From Mycolicibacterium hodleri (GTDB lineage Bacteria > Actinomycetota > Actinomycetes > Mycobacteriales > Mycobacteriaceae): a DNA stretch of 64,000 nt. A model generated the notes under the pieces. That model did not search any database, was not told the origin of the DNA, and was given only the letters and a program-made list of their open reading frames with translations. The stretch covers positions 311,278 through 375,277 of the forward strand of contig NZ_RCZG01000003.1 of NCBI RefSeq assembly GCF_006439015.1, written 5' to 3'. The position numbers were made by a program, and so were the translations under genes. Positions 29,279-36,566 of this stretch are shown here, piece after piece (position 1 is the stretch's first letter; the number at the start of each line of letters is the position of its first letter).

Positions 29279-30520
29279 CTACGTGAGGGCGTTCAGCAGA
29301 CCGGTGAGGGTCTGCTCCTCGGCGGCGGGATCGGGGTTGGCGTCCCGGATTGCCGTCAGCACGGCGTCGATGCGCCCGTCGATCGCCGTCCAGGTGGTCC
29401 CGTCGACCGCCTGAAGCTTGGATTGGCCTTCGTCCCAGGCGGTTTCGAGGCTCTTGGCGCCTGCCATCGCTCCCGCTTGGTCGCCGGCCCGGACCTTCGT
29501 CAGGATGCCCTGGGTGATCGTGCGGAAGTTCGCGACGTCCTGCGCCGGGAAGTGGGCGGATGCCTGCCCCGCGGCGAGCGGAGCCTGGACTGCGGGGCCG
29601 GATTCGGACTCCGCCGAGGCCGTCGCGTGCGGCTGGGCGTTGGCATACCCGAGCAGAGCCCCGGCGGCGACGGCGACGACCGCGAAGTAGCCGAGCATCA
29701 CCTTCTCCCGAGCCGGGCTGGGCTCACGTGGTGCCGAGGTCCTTTCGATGACGTCGGCACGGGTCACGGTGAGGTAGACGACGGTGGCCAAGATGGCGGC
29801 CAGGAAGATGACGCTGGTGATGGCCACGCCGAGGCCGAGACCCTGCTGGTCCTTGGGGAAGCCGAGCCAGTCGCCGAGGTTCGCGCCGAGTGGACGGGTG
29901 AGGATGTAGGCGAGCCAGAACGACAGCACCGCATTGGCGCCGAGTTTCCAGCCGACCACGATCGCGACGATGAGCCCGGCAGGCAGCAGCACCGAGATGC
30001 CCGGTCCCCAGCCCGTGATCTCCAGCGTCCAGTCACCGACGGCGGTGCCGAGCGCGAAGGTGACCAAGATGGCGAGCCAGTAGAACGCCTCCCGCGGCAG
30101 TGTCGTGATGCTGTGGATCGACAGGGTGTTCTCACGGGCGAACCACACCCCGAACACCACCGCGAGGATGGCGGCGAAGACGGCGCTGCTCACCGCGAGG
30201 GGTACGCCGAGGCTGTCGGTGAGGATGTCGGTGTACAGCGTTCCGGTCACGCTGACCACCACGACGGTGAGCCAGTACACGAACGGCCGGTAGCGATCCA
30301 GGCTCAGTTGCCAACCCAGCACCGCAGCCAGCACGACGGAGAAGATCAAGGCGGTCGGCAACAGGCCGACCCCCAGGGTCATGTTGATCCAGTCGGCGAA
30401 GCTCTCCCCGACGGTGGTGCAGAGGATCTTGATGACCCAGAACCACACCGTGATCTCGGGAACCTTGCTCAGCATCACACGCGGAGCGCTGACCGCTGCG
30501 GATCTCGTCGTCTCGCTCAT
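29279..30520 (-). CDS. COG4705-type polytopic membrane protein
   Basis: 413 residues from ATG (SETTRSAAVSAP). Roughly two blocks of four helices with repeated features (KVPEITVWFWVIKILCTTVGE, then EAFYWLAILVTFALGTAVGD; ADWINMTLGVG and GDWTLEITGWGPG) suggest internal duplication. A further helix precedes a ~110-residue extracytoplasmic tail with an alpha-helical pattern. COG4705 proteins have no defined activity but often adjoin two-component systems. It leads the operon with uppP and has a tandem box 24 bp before its start. Confidence 0.75.
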   Translation of the reverse strand: MSETTRSAAVSAPRVMLSKVPEITVWFWVIKILCTTVGESFADWINMTLGVGLLPTALIFSVVLAAVLGWQLSLDRYRPFVYWLTVVVVSVTGTLYTDILTDSLGVPLAVSSAVFAAILAVVFGVWFARENTLSIHSITTLPREAFYWLAILVTFALGTAVGDWTLEITGWGPGISVLLPAGLIVAIVVGWKLGANAVLSFWLAYILTRPLGANLGDWLGFPKDQQGLGLGVAITSVIFLAAILATVVYLTVTRADVIERTSAPREPSPAREKVMLGYFAVVAVAAGALLGYANAQPHATASAESESGPAVQAPLAAGQASAHFPAQDVANFRTITQGILTKVRAGDQAGAMAGAKSLETAWDEGQSKLQAVDGTTWTAIDGRIDAVLTAIRDANPDPAAEEQTLTGLLNALT

Positions 30521-30543
30521 GGGCAGCAAGCTATTTGGCGGCT

Positions 30544-30561
30544 GCTGAGGGCACGCTGAGA
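30544..30561 (-). promoter_or_regulatory. direct-repeat box upstream of the COG4705-uppP operon
   Basis: + strand GCTGAGG-GCAC-GCTGAGA; read along the operon it is TCTCAGC-N4-CCTCAGC. Same 7-4-7 layout as the boxes at 32416 and 32461, placed in the 53 bp between the phosphatase gene stop and the COG4705 start. Confidence 0.65.
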
Positions 30562-30573
30562 GATTCGGCTGCC

Positions 30574-32217
30574 TCAAGTTCCCGGTAGCGCCTGAGTCCC
30601 TTCGGCAACGACCGCTTGAAGCTTCCGCGGGTCGAGGCCAAGTCGCACGAGGATCGTCGGCGCGATCTGCGCCGTGGATACCTCGGCACCGTCCGCACGA
30701 GGTGAGACGCCGGGCCCCGCCACGACGAGGGGCACGTTGCGATCCGCGGGAGCGGCCCCACCGTGTTCGGCGATCTTCGTCTTCGAGGTGTACACGGTCC
30801 CCGGCTGGGTGGTCGCATAGACGTCGGGCACCCGGGGATCGGTCGCGGTGGTGCCGAAGTAGGCCGCGGCGTCCGCGCCCGCGTAGATCTGCTCGGTGCC
30901 CGACGCGGTGAACGGCCTTGGCTTGCCCGCGAGGTCGGTGCCGACCCCGGCGTGGGCCGCCAACTGCTGCTTGACGAAGGCGGCTGCTTGGGGGGAGCGG
31001 TCGGCCAGCCACATGATCATGGCGTCGTCGTTCACCGAGTGGACGATCAGTTCCTTCGTCTCGGGGTGGTCCTTGCTCCAATTCGCGTTGACGTCGTCGA
31101 TGATTGCTCCGTCGTCGATCCGGGTCAGCGTCTCGGGTTGGATCGGCGCCTGACCGTGCTTGGCCGACAGGATCACCGTGGTGGTGTTCGTCGCTCCGGC
31201 CTTGTCGATGGCCTCGACCATCCGCCCCACCTGGGCGTCGACGAAGCTCAGTGCCGACTCCAGCACCGGCCCCGGGGTGCGGCCCTCCGGGCCATAACCT
31301 CCTGGGCGTCCGCCGGACGTCGCCAGCTTCTCCGCGGTGGAGACCGACTGGAAGTTCATCCCGAGGAGGGCGGGCATTCCGACTTGCTCGCTGCCCGAAT
31401 GGTCCTTGCCGCCGATCTCGTTCACCACCGCGTCGACCTTGTAGGTGTCGTACCGCTGGGTCAGTGAGTTGTCGACGGTCCAGCTGTCGCCGTCCTTGCT
31501 CCCCGCCGGATTGCTGTCGACCTCGGGGGTGAACAGATCGTCGATGGTGATCCCGCCTGCGCCGTTGAGGATCGCGTACGCGGGATGCTTGTCACTCCAG
31601 GCGGTGCGCCGGCCGGCGTCGTGGATCACGGAGAAGACGGTGTTGACCTTGAGGTAGTCGCCCGGGGACAGCGGGGCGCACGTCGCGGGGTTCACGGGCA
31701 ACTTGGCCGGATCGATCACCTGATTGGGGTCCTTGGTCATCTGCAGCACCCCGTCGGGAAGGTTGGCCAGTCCCTGTCCACCATCGATCTTCGTGGTGTC
31801 CTTGTCGAGCTCCTCGGTGAAGCTCACCGCGGCACCCGGCTTCGCGCCGGTGCAGTTGGTCGTACCGGCTTCGAGCAGGTCGTGCGCGTAGCTGTCGTCG
31901 TAGTAGACGCCAGTCGTCCTGGGGTGACCCCCGGTGACCTGAGCCAGCAAGCCGGGAAAGGAGTCGGAGGGCACCGGAGTCTGGGCGGCCGTGTAGTTCA
32001 CGCCGCGGCCGACGAGCGTGGCCAGTGCCGACTGCGGATGTGCGGAGACGAACGCGGCGAGGTCTGACGCGTGCATCCCGTCGACGGACACCAGCACGAC
32101 GTGCTTGTCATCGCCGCCGGTCGCCCCGGACCCGCCGTCGCTGCCACCCGCACAGCCGGCCATGGCCGCACAGAGGCAGATTGTCGCAGTCGCGACTCCC
32201 ATTCGGCGCAGACCCAC
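30574..32217 (-). CDS. secreted lipoprotein, alkaline-phosphatase/phosphodiesterase superfamily
   Basis: 547 residues from GTG 32217, which has GGAG 5 bp upstream and gives a short basic n-region, hydrophobic core and lipobox AMAGC. The mature domain belongs to the alkaline-phosphatase-like (type I phosphodiesterase/nucleotide pyrophosphatase) fold: VLVSVDGMHASDLA (metal Asp), TPVPSDSFPGLLAQVTGGHP (nucleophile region, T/S), AWSDKHPAYAIL, and LSAKHGQAPIQ (metal His). It would hydrolyse phosphate esters outside the membrane; the substrate is unknown. It lies in the envelope gene cluster with tandem boxes upstream of it and its neighbours. Confidence 0.85.
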   Translation of the reverse strand: MGLRRMGVATATICLCAAMAGCAGGSDGGSGATGGDDKHVVLVSVDGMHASDLAAFVSAHPQSALATLVGRGVNYTAAQTPVPSDSFPGLLAQVTGGHPRTTGVYYDDSYAHDLLEAGTTNCTGAKPGAAVSFTEELDKDTTKIDGGQGLANLPDGVLQMTKDPNQVIDPAKLPVNPATCAPLSPGDYLKVNTVFSVIHDAGRRTAWSDKHPAYAILNGAGGITIDDLFTPEVDSNPAGSKDGDSWTVDNSLTQRYDTYKVDAVVNEIGGKDHSGSEQVGMPALLGMNFQSVSTAEKLATSGGRPGGYGPEGRTPGPVLESALSFVDAQVGRMVEAIDKAGATNTTTVILSAKHGQAPIQPETLTRIDDGAIIDDVNANWSKDHPETKELIVHSVNDDAMIMWLADRSPQAAAFVKQQLAAHAGVGTDLAGKPRPFTASGTEQIYAGADAAAYFGTTATDPRVPDVYATTQPGTVYTSKTKIAEHGGAAPADRNVPLVVAGPGVSPRADGAEVSTAQIAPTILVRLGLDPRKLQAVVAEGTQALPGT

Positions 32218-32595
32218 TAGAACTCCATTCGTCGAAGACCATCTCCGGAGCGATCTAACGGGACGGCATCGTCTGTGGAGGTGAACGGCAAAGAAACTGT
32301 GAGACAACAGTTTACGGCACCACTACCGAGACTCCACGTAAAATAGCCGGCGGCACTGTCGCCCCGGCGAGTGGCCTACCCCGTGGTCAAGCCGCGCCGA
32401 CGATAGGGCGAAGCCGCTAAGAGCTCGCTGAGAAGGAGCCAGACACCGCCGAGGGCTGCCTCTCAGCGCGGTCTTAGCGTCGATGCGGAAACTGTCCAGA
32501 TGAACGCACGGCCGCATGGCCGGCCTTGGCCGGGCAAACCCGCGCCGAACCGCACCGGACCCGTGGGCTCTGGTTCCGAAGGCGACCCGGGTGGC
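32218..32595. promoter_or_regulatory. divergent regulatory region, phosphatase gene versus histidine kinase
   Basis: Holds two 18-bp boxes in opposite orientation: 32416-32433 GCTAAGA-GCTC-GCTGAGA and 32461-32478 TCTCAGC-GCGG-TCTTAGC. Each reads TCTCAGC-N4-TCTTAGC (first heptamer, then second) in the direction of the gene it faces. The second box is 22 bp before ATG 32500 and 118 bp before ATG 32596, which favours the later start for the kinase if this is an activator site. No other gene is seen in the interval. Confidence 0.7.
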
Positions 32596-34080
32596 ATGAT
32601 CCGCACAGTCGCACCGCGACGGATCGCCACTGCACAGACGGGGAGGGCACGTGCGGAACGCCCCGGCGGAGCGGCGTTGCCCCGCGTAGGCCAACTTCGG
32701 ACGTGGTGGCGACCGCGCTACTGGGGGATCTCGGCGCGGTCGGCGTTCGTCTCGGCAACGGTGGTGTCGGTGGCGCTGCTGGTGGCAGGGTGCGGTCTCG
32801 CGATCGTCCTGTACCGCTCGCTCCTCTCCGGCGTCGACGAGGCCGCTTCCGGGCGGGTGCGCGACGTGGCGGCGGCGTTGCAGTTCGACACGGCGACAGA
32901 ACTCGACGTGGCGTTGCTGTCCACTGACCAGCGGATCGTCGTAGTTCAGGTGGTCGATCGTGCCGGCTCCGTGGTTCAACGATCGCCGTCGGCCCCCGAC
33001 GCACCGCTCGTCCAACCGCACACCATCGGGGCGACGTTGCGGGCCGGACTTCCCGATGACGCCTCGCCTGACGGCGACTTGCGGATCAGCGGCCAGACGG
33101 TGGACGGCAAGGGCGGCCCGTACACGATCCTGGTCGGCGCGGGCAGTGAGGGCGTCGAGTCGACGGTCCGGACGGTGATGGTGCTGCTTGCCGGTGCGGC
33201 GCCGATCGTCATCGCCGTGTCAGCCGCTGCTGCATACCTCTTGGTGGGTAGGTCGATGCGATCCGTCGATGCGATTCGGACGCGGGTCGCCGACATCAGC
33301 ACCTCGGATCTCTCCGAGCGTGTTCCCGTGCCCAAGAACTTCGACGAGATCTCCGCGCTCGCGGTGACCATGAACGGGATGCTGGGGCGGATCGAGGCGG
33401 GACATGACGCCCAGCGCCGATTCGTCGGCGATGCATCGCACGAATTGCGAAGCCCGGTCGCCGCCATCCTCTCGGCGCTCGACGTCGCCGCGGCGCATCC
33501 GGAGTTCTTGAACGAGGAGTTGGCGACGTCGACGCTGCGTCCGGAGGCGCAGCGGATGGAGGCCTTGGTCGAGGATCTGCTGCTCCTCGCTCGTGCCGAT
33601 GAACGCGGACTCACGTTGGGGCACAGGGACGTCGACCTCGATGACATCGCGTCCATCGAGGTGGATCGCCTCATTCGGGAGTCGACGACGACGGTCGACG
33701 TGGATCTGGCTCCGACGCGGGTGGTCGGCGATCCCGGTGGCCTCTCGCGCGTCCTGCGCAACCTGCTGGAGAACGCAGCACGTCACGCCAGGTCGCGGGT
33801 CGAACTCCGCATCCGCGTCGCCGAGGGCAATGCCGTCCTGACGGTCGCGGACGATGGTCCAGGCATCCCCGAGGAGGACCGTCTGAGGGTCTTCGACAGG
33901 TTCGTTCGATTGGATTCAGACCGCTCCCGCAGCAGCGGCGGAGCCGGACTCGGATTGGCCATAGTGTCTGAAGTCGTTGCAGCGCATAGGGGGAACGTAA
34001 CGATCGGGGACCGACCAGGTGGGGGCGCGCTCATGACCGTTCAGCTCCCGTTGGCGTACTCGCCGGACTCCAGGCGATAG
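32596..34080 (+). CDS. two-component sensor histidine kinase
   Basis: 494 residues from ATG 32596 (526 if ATG 32500 is used). Membrane helix 1 (~SATVVSVALLVAGCGLAIVLY), an ~110-residue extracytoplasmic domain, helix 2 (VMVLLAGAAPIVIAVSAAAAYLLV), HAMP, HisKA with the phospho-acceptor box GDASHELRSPV, then HATPase_c with N (RNLLENAARHA), G1 (DDGPGIP), F and G2 (GGAGLGLAI) boxes. Partner of the convergent response regulator; the two stops overlap by 40 bp, an unusual tail-to-tail arrangement for such a pair. Confidence 0.93.
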   Translation: MIRTVAPRRIATAQTGRARAERPGGAALPRVGQLRTWWRPRYWGISARSAFVSATVVSVALLVAGCGLAIVLYRSLLSGVDEAASGRVRDVAAALQFDTATELDVALLSTDQRIVVVQVVDRAGSVVQRSPSAPDAPLVQPHTIGATLRAGLPDDASPDGDLRISGQTVDGKGGPYTILVGAGSEGVESTVRTVMVLLAGAAPIVIAVSAAAAYLLVGRSMRSVDAIRTRVADISTSDLSERVPVPKNFDEISALAVTMNGMLGRIEAGHDAQRRFVGDASHELRSPVAAILSALDVAAAHPEFLNEELATSTLRPEAQRMEALVEDLLLLARADERGLTLGHRDVDLDDIASIEVDRLIRESTTTVDVDLAPTRVVGDPGGLSRVLRNLLENAARHARSRVELRIRVAEGNAVLTVADDGPGIPEEDRLRVFDRFVRLDSDRSRSSGGAGLGLAIVSEVVAAHRGNVTIGDRPGGGALMTVQLPLAYSPDSRR

Positions 34081-34739
34081 CCGGCACCACGCACAGTCTG
34101 AATCGTGTTGGTGCCGAACGGGGTATCGATCTTCCGTCGGACATAGCCCACGTACACCTCGACCACGTTGTCCGGTCCGGCGTAGTGCGCATCCCACACG
34201 TGTTGCAGCATGTCGTTCTTGGTGACGACGGTGTCCTTGTGGCGCATCAGGTATTCCAGAACGCCGTACTCGCGTGGCGTCAGTTCGATGGGCGTGGAAG
34301 CGCGCTGCACGACGCGGCGGGCGGGATCGAGCGTGAGGGATCCTGCGGTGAGCACGACCGGGCGTTGTGGCGCTCCGCGGCGAAGAAGCGCGCGTAGTCG
34401 GGCCAGAAGCACGATGAACGCCACCGGTTTGGACAGATAGTCATCGGCGCCAAGGTCGAACGCGTCCGTCTGGTCGTAATCCCCGTCCTTGGCGGTCAGC
34501 ATGAGGACGGGTGTCCAGATCTCCCTCGCGCGCATCTTGCGGAGTACCTCGTAACCGTTGAACCCCGGCAGCATGATGTCGAGAACGACGACGTCGTACG
34601 CGTTCTCCGTAGCCTCCCACAGGCCGTCGACACCGTTGTCGGCGTGGACGACAACGAAGCCCTCGGCCCTCAGACCCATGCTCAGCGTGGCGGCGAACCT
34701 GGGTTCGTCCTCCACGATCAGCACCTTCACGTATCTCAT
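34041..34739 (-). CDS. OmpR/PhoB-family response regulator
   Basis: 232 residues. Receiver domain with acidic pair Glu10-Asp11, phospho-acceptor Asp54 (VVLDIMLPG), Thr in LMLTAKD and Lys in YLSKP. The C-terminal winged helix includes ELTPREYGVLEYLMRHKDTVVTKNDMLQHVWD and VVEVYVGYVRRKI, ending RGAGYRLE. OmpR-family regulators bind tandem heptamer-type repeats, which matches the boxes found at four nearby promoters. The gene converges with its kinase and overlaps it by 40 bp. Confidence 0.94.
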   Translation of the reverse strand: MRYVKVLIVEDEPRFAATLSMGLRAEGFVVVHADNGVDGLWEATENAYDVVVLDIMLPGFNGYEVLRKMRAREIWTPVLMLTAKDGDYDQTDAFDLGADDYLSKPVAFIVLLARLRALLRRGAPQRPVVLTAGSLTLDPARRVVQRASTPIELTPREYGVLEYLMRHKDTVVTKNDMLQHVWDAHYAGPDNVVEVYVGYVRRKIDTPFGTNTIQTVRGAGYRLESGEYANGS

Positions 34740-34828
34740 CCTCCGCTCGTCGGTCGGCGCAATCCACTCTGCCCTGCAGCGTGGGAGCGGCCGGCGCACC
34801 GTCACGGCGCGCCGACCGCGGTCGACGG

Positions 34829-35098
34829 CTACCCCGGTGGGGCGGGTGTCGGCGCATCCGGGGTGTCACCGGGTTCCGGGAGGTCCGGCACCCCGGGCAC
34901 GTCGGGGGCGTCCGCCGCATCCGGTGTGTCACCCGGTTCGGGGAGGTCTGGTTGCCCGGGTACGTCGGGGGCGTCCGTCACCGCCGGACCCTGGGGGATC
35001 GGTCCGCTCCATGGGTGGGCGGCCGCCACTGCGCCGGCACCACCGAGCAGAAGGCAGACTGCCGCGGATCCGATGAAGACGATTCGACGTTTCTGCAT
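34829..35098 (-). CDS. small secreted Asp/Pro-rich repeat protein
   Basis: 89 residues. A signal peptide or anchor (KRRIVFIGSAAVCLLLGGAGAVAAA) precedes a mature part that is two near-identical copies of DAPDVPG(Q/V)PDLPEPGDTPD. It has no cysteines and is strongly acidic and probably disordered, so likely a wall-associated or calcium-binding spacer peptide; no family is recognised. The DNA carries the corresponding direct repeats (~34840-34960). It sits between the response regulator and fetB on the same strand. Confidence 0.65.
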   Translation of the reverse strand: MQKRRIVFIGSAAVCLLLGGAGAVAAAHPWSGPIPQGPAVTDAPDVPGQPDLPEPGDTPDAADAPDVPGVPDLPEPGDTPDAPTPAPPG

Positions 35099-35173
35099 TG
35101 GCTGAGGTCTCCTCTCTCGACGCCACGGGGGTGTGCCGCCGATGAACCCACGGTTGCAGCGCGCGGCTGTGAC

Positions 35174-35194
35174 GACGCTGAGTGCGTCAGCGTC
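35174..35194 (-). terminator. hairpin overlapping fetB stop
   Basis: GACGCTGA / TCAGCGTC, perfect 8-bp arms with 5-nt loop, its right arm starting on the fetB stop codon. Plausible weak terminator for fetB; no T-tract. Confidence 0.35.
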
Positions 35195-35984
35195 GCTGAA
35201 GCAGTGCGAACCTGCGCCCGGGCCGACGCCCCGGCACCGGGTCGACACGGGTGATCTTGCCCCGGGCGACCAATTCACCCACCACTGCCACGCCGCAGGC
35301 CTGAGCCAGCAGTAGCGAGATGAGGACGAGTACCTGCACCGCGCCTGCCTGGGTGGCCGATCCTGTCGCCAGGAGCACTCCGACGAAGGCGCCCGGCAGG
35401 GTGACCAGACCGGCGGTGCGGGCTTGATCCAGGTTGGGCAGCAGGGCATCGGTGAGCGGTCGCTCGATCACCTCCATTCGCGAATCTCGTTCGGAAAGAC
35501 CGAGACTGAGGGCCGCCTCCACTTCTCCCGCGCGCAAGCTCAAAGCGTCAAGCGCTCGTCTGGCCGCCATCGCCGACGCCGTCATCGTCCCACCCAGAAC
35601 GATCCCGAACACCGGCACCAGGGCCACCCCCGTGAGCGGCACGACACGGGTCAGCAGCAGAAGTGGCATCACGGCTGTCATGCCCGCCGCCAGCGCCACC
35701 GCCAGCCATTGCGAGCCGCGGCCCGCCTCGCTCCGGCGCGCAGCCGTCAGCGAGGCGACGGCGAACATCACCGCGAGCACCAGCGCCGAGGACCAGAGCC
35801 GCGTCATCGCAGCGGCGAGGACCATGGCCACCGCAGCCAGCTGCAGCGCCGCGCGCGCTGCGGCGCCGGGCACCGCCAACAGCGAGCCTCGGAGCAAGTA
35901 TCTGGAGATGAGCCCCGCGGCGAGCGCCATCACCACGCACACGATGACGAGCGAGGGACTCAGCAGGGGTTCGGAGTTGTGCAC
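35187..35984 (-). CDS. FetB/YbbM-type (UPF0014) ABC transporter permease
   Basis: 265 residues, about 7 helices, with the UPF0014 landmarks VVPLTGVALVPVFGIVLGGTMTASAMAARRALD, ALSLGLSERDSRMEVIERPLTDALLPNLDQARTAGLVTLPGAFVGVLL and IQVLVLISLLLAQACGVAVVGELV-like end. In E. coli FetAB exports iron. No ATPase (FetA) is seen nearby, so the partner must be elsewhere or missing. GTG start. Its first ~70 bp and upstream 160 bp recur at 40426-40652. Confidence 0.85.
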   Translation of the reverse strand: MHNSEPLLSPSLVIVCVVMALAAGLISRYLLRGSLLAVPGAAARAALQLAAVAMVLAAAMTRLWSSALVLAVMFAVASLTAARRSEAGRGSQWLAVALAAGMTAVMPLLLLTRVVPLTGVALVPVFGIVLGGTMTASAMAARRALDALSLRAGEVEAALSLGLSERDSRMEVIERPLTDALLPNLDQARTAGLVTLPGAFVGVLLATGSATQAGAVQVLVLISLLLAQACGVAVVGELVARGKITRVDPVPGRRPGRRFALLQRR

Positions 35985-36142
35985 CCCCCGAGTGTCCCCA
36001 GAGAACGGGGCTCAGACCGTGATCTCACCCATCTCGGACCAGCCGGTCGCGTAGATCGAGTGGCTGATGATCAGCGGTGTCGAGGCCAGAACGTTGGGTG
36101 CCTCGGCAACGAACGTCTTGAGTGTTCGCTGTTGACGTGCTC
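35916..36142. repeat. diverged direct repeat, copy 1
   Basis: Runs from codon ~23 of fetB through its start and ~160 bp upstream to GTTGACGTGCTC. It matches 40426-40652 in the same orientation at about 90% identity (roughly 21 differences and two compensating 1-nt indels by eye). It ends abruptly at the transposase fragment. Confidence 0.85.
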
Positions 36143-36260
36143 AGGTGGTGTAGCCCTTCCAGCCCGACAGGGCCCGGGTCTTGGCCTCCAGTTCGCGGTT
36201 GACGCTTTTGGTGGCGCCGGTGAGCTTGATGAACCTGTTGCGTTTGACCGCGGCGTGGTG
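36141..36260 (-). pseudogene. transposase C-terminal fragment (IS1634-like)
   Basis: 39 codons to the stop at 36141, preceded by an in-frame stop at 36261: AVKRNRFIKLTGATKSVNR followed by ELEAKTRALSGWKGYTT. The KRNRF..TGATKSVN..ARAL..KGY pattern resembles the tail region of IS1634/IS1549-type mycobacterial transposases. No terminal inverted repeats were found, so it is a remnant. It abuts repeat copy 1 exactly. Confidence 0.5.
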
Positions 36261-36566
36261 TCAGCGGCCGCTATCGGACGGAGGTTGTCGTCGGGCCTAT
36301 GCGGGGCCGCTGAGGTCTTCGTGGGGAACGACGACGTCGGCCCTTCGGGCGGTGATCACAGCCCGCGCGAGACCAGAGCCAGGGTTACAGAGTCGGCGCA
36401 CCCTGAGTGCCAAACTCTTCTCGCTGTGCTGGCGGCGCGGGTCTGCCAGTCCGCAGTAAAGCTAGCGGCAGCTTTCGGCAACCTGATACTCAACGCTGTG
36501 AACAGGCTATTTGTTGCCGATACAACACAGCTTGACCATGCAAACGCCCACATAACCTAATCCGGC
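36261..36566. other. non-coding or degraded stretch next to transposase remnant
   Basis: About 300 bp between the transposase fragment and the stop of the deacetylase-glycosyltransferase gene. The base composition drops somewhat (TTTGTTGCCGATACAACACAGC). Short ORFs on both strands resemble no family that I can recognise. Probably insertion debris. Confidence 0.4.

Noticed and set aside
29264..30559. 431-codon + strand ORF opposite the COG4705 gene
   Set aside because: Asp/Gly/Arg-rich antisense shadow without any domain.
36356..36553. 65-codon minus-strand ORF after the transposase remnant
   Set aside because: Low-complexity composition, no ribosome site and no recognisable family; kept only as intergenic description.
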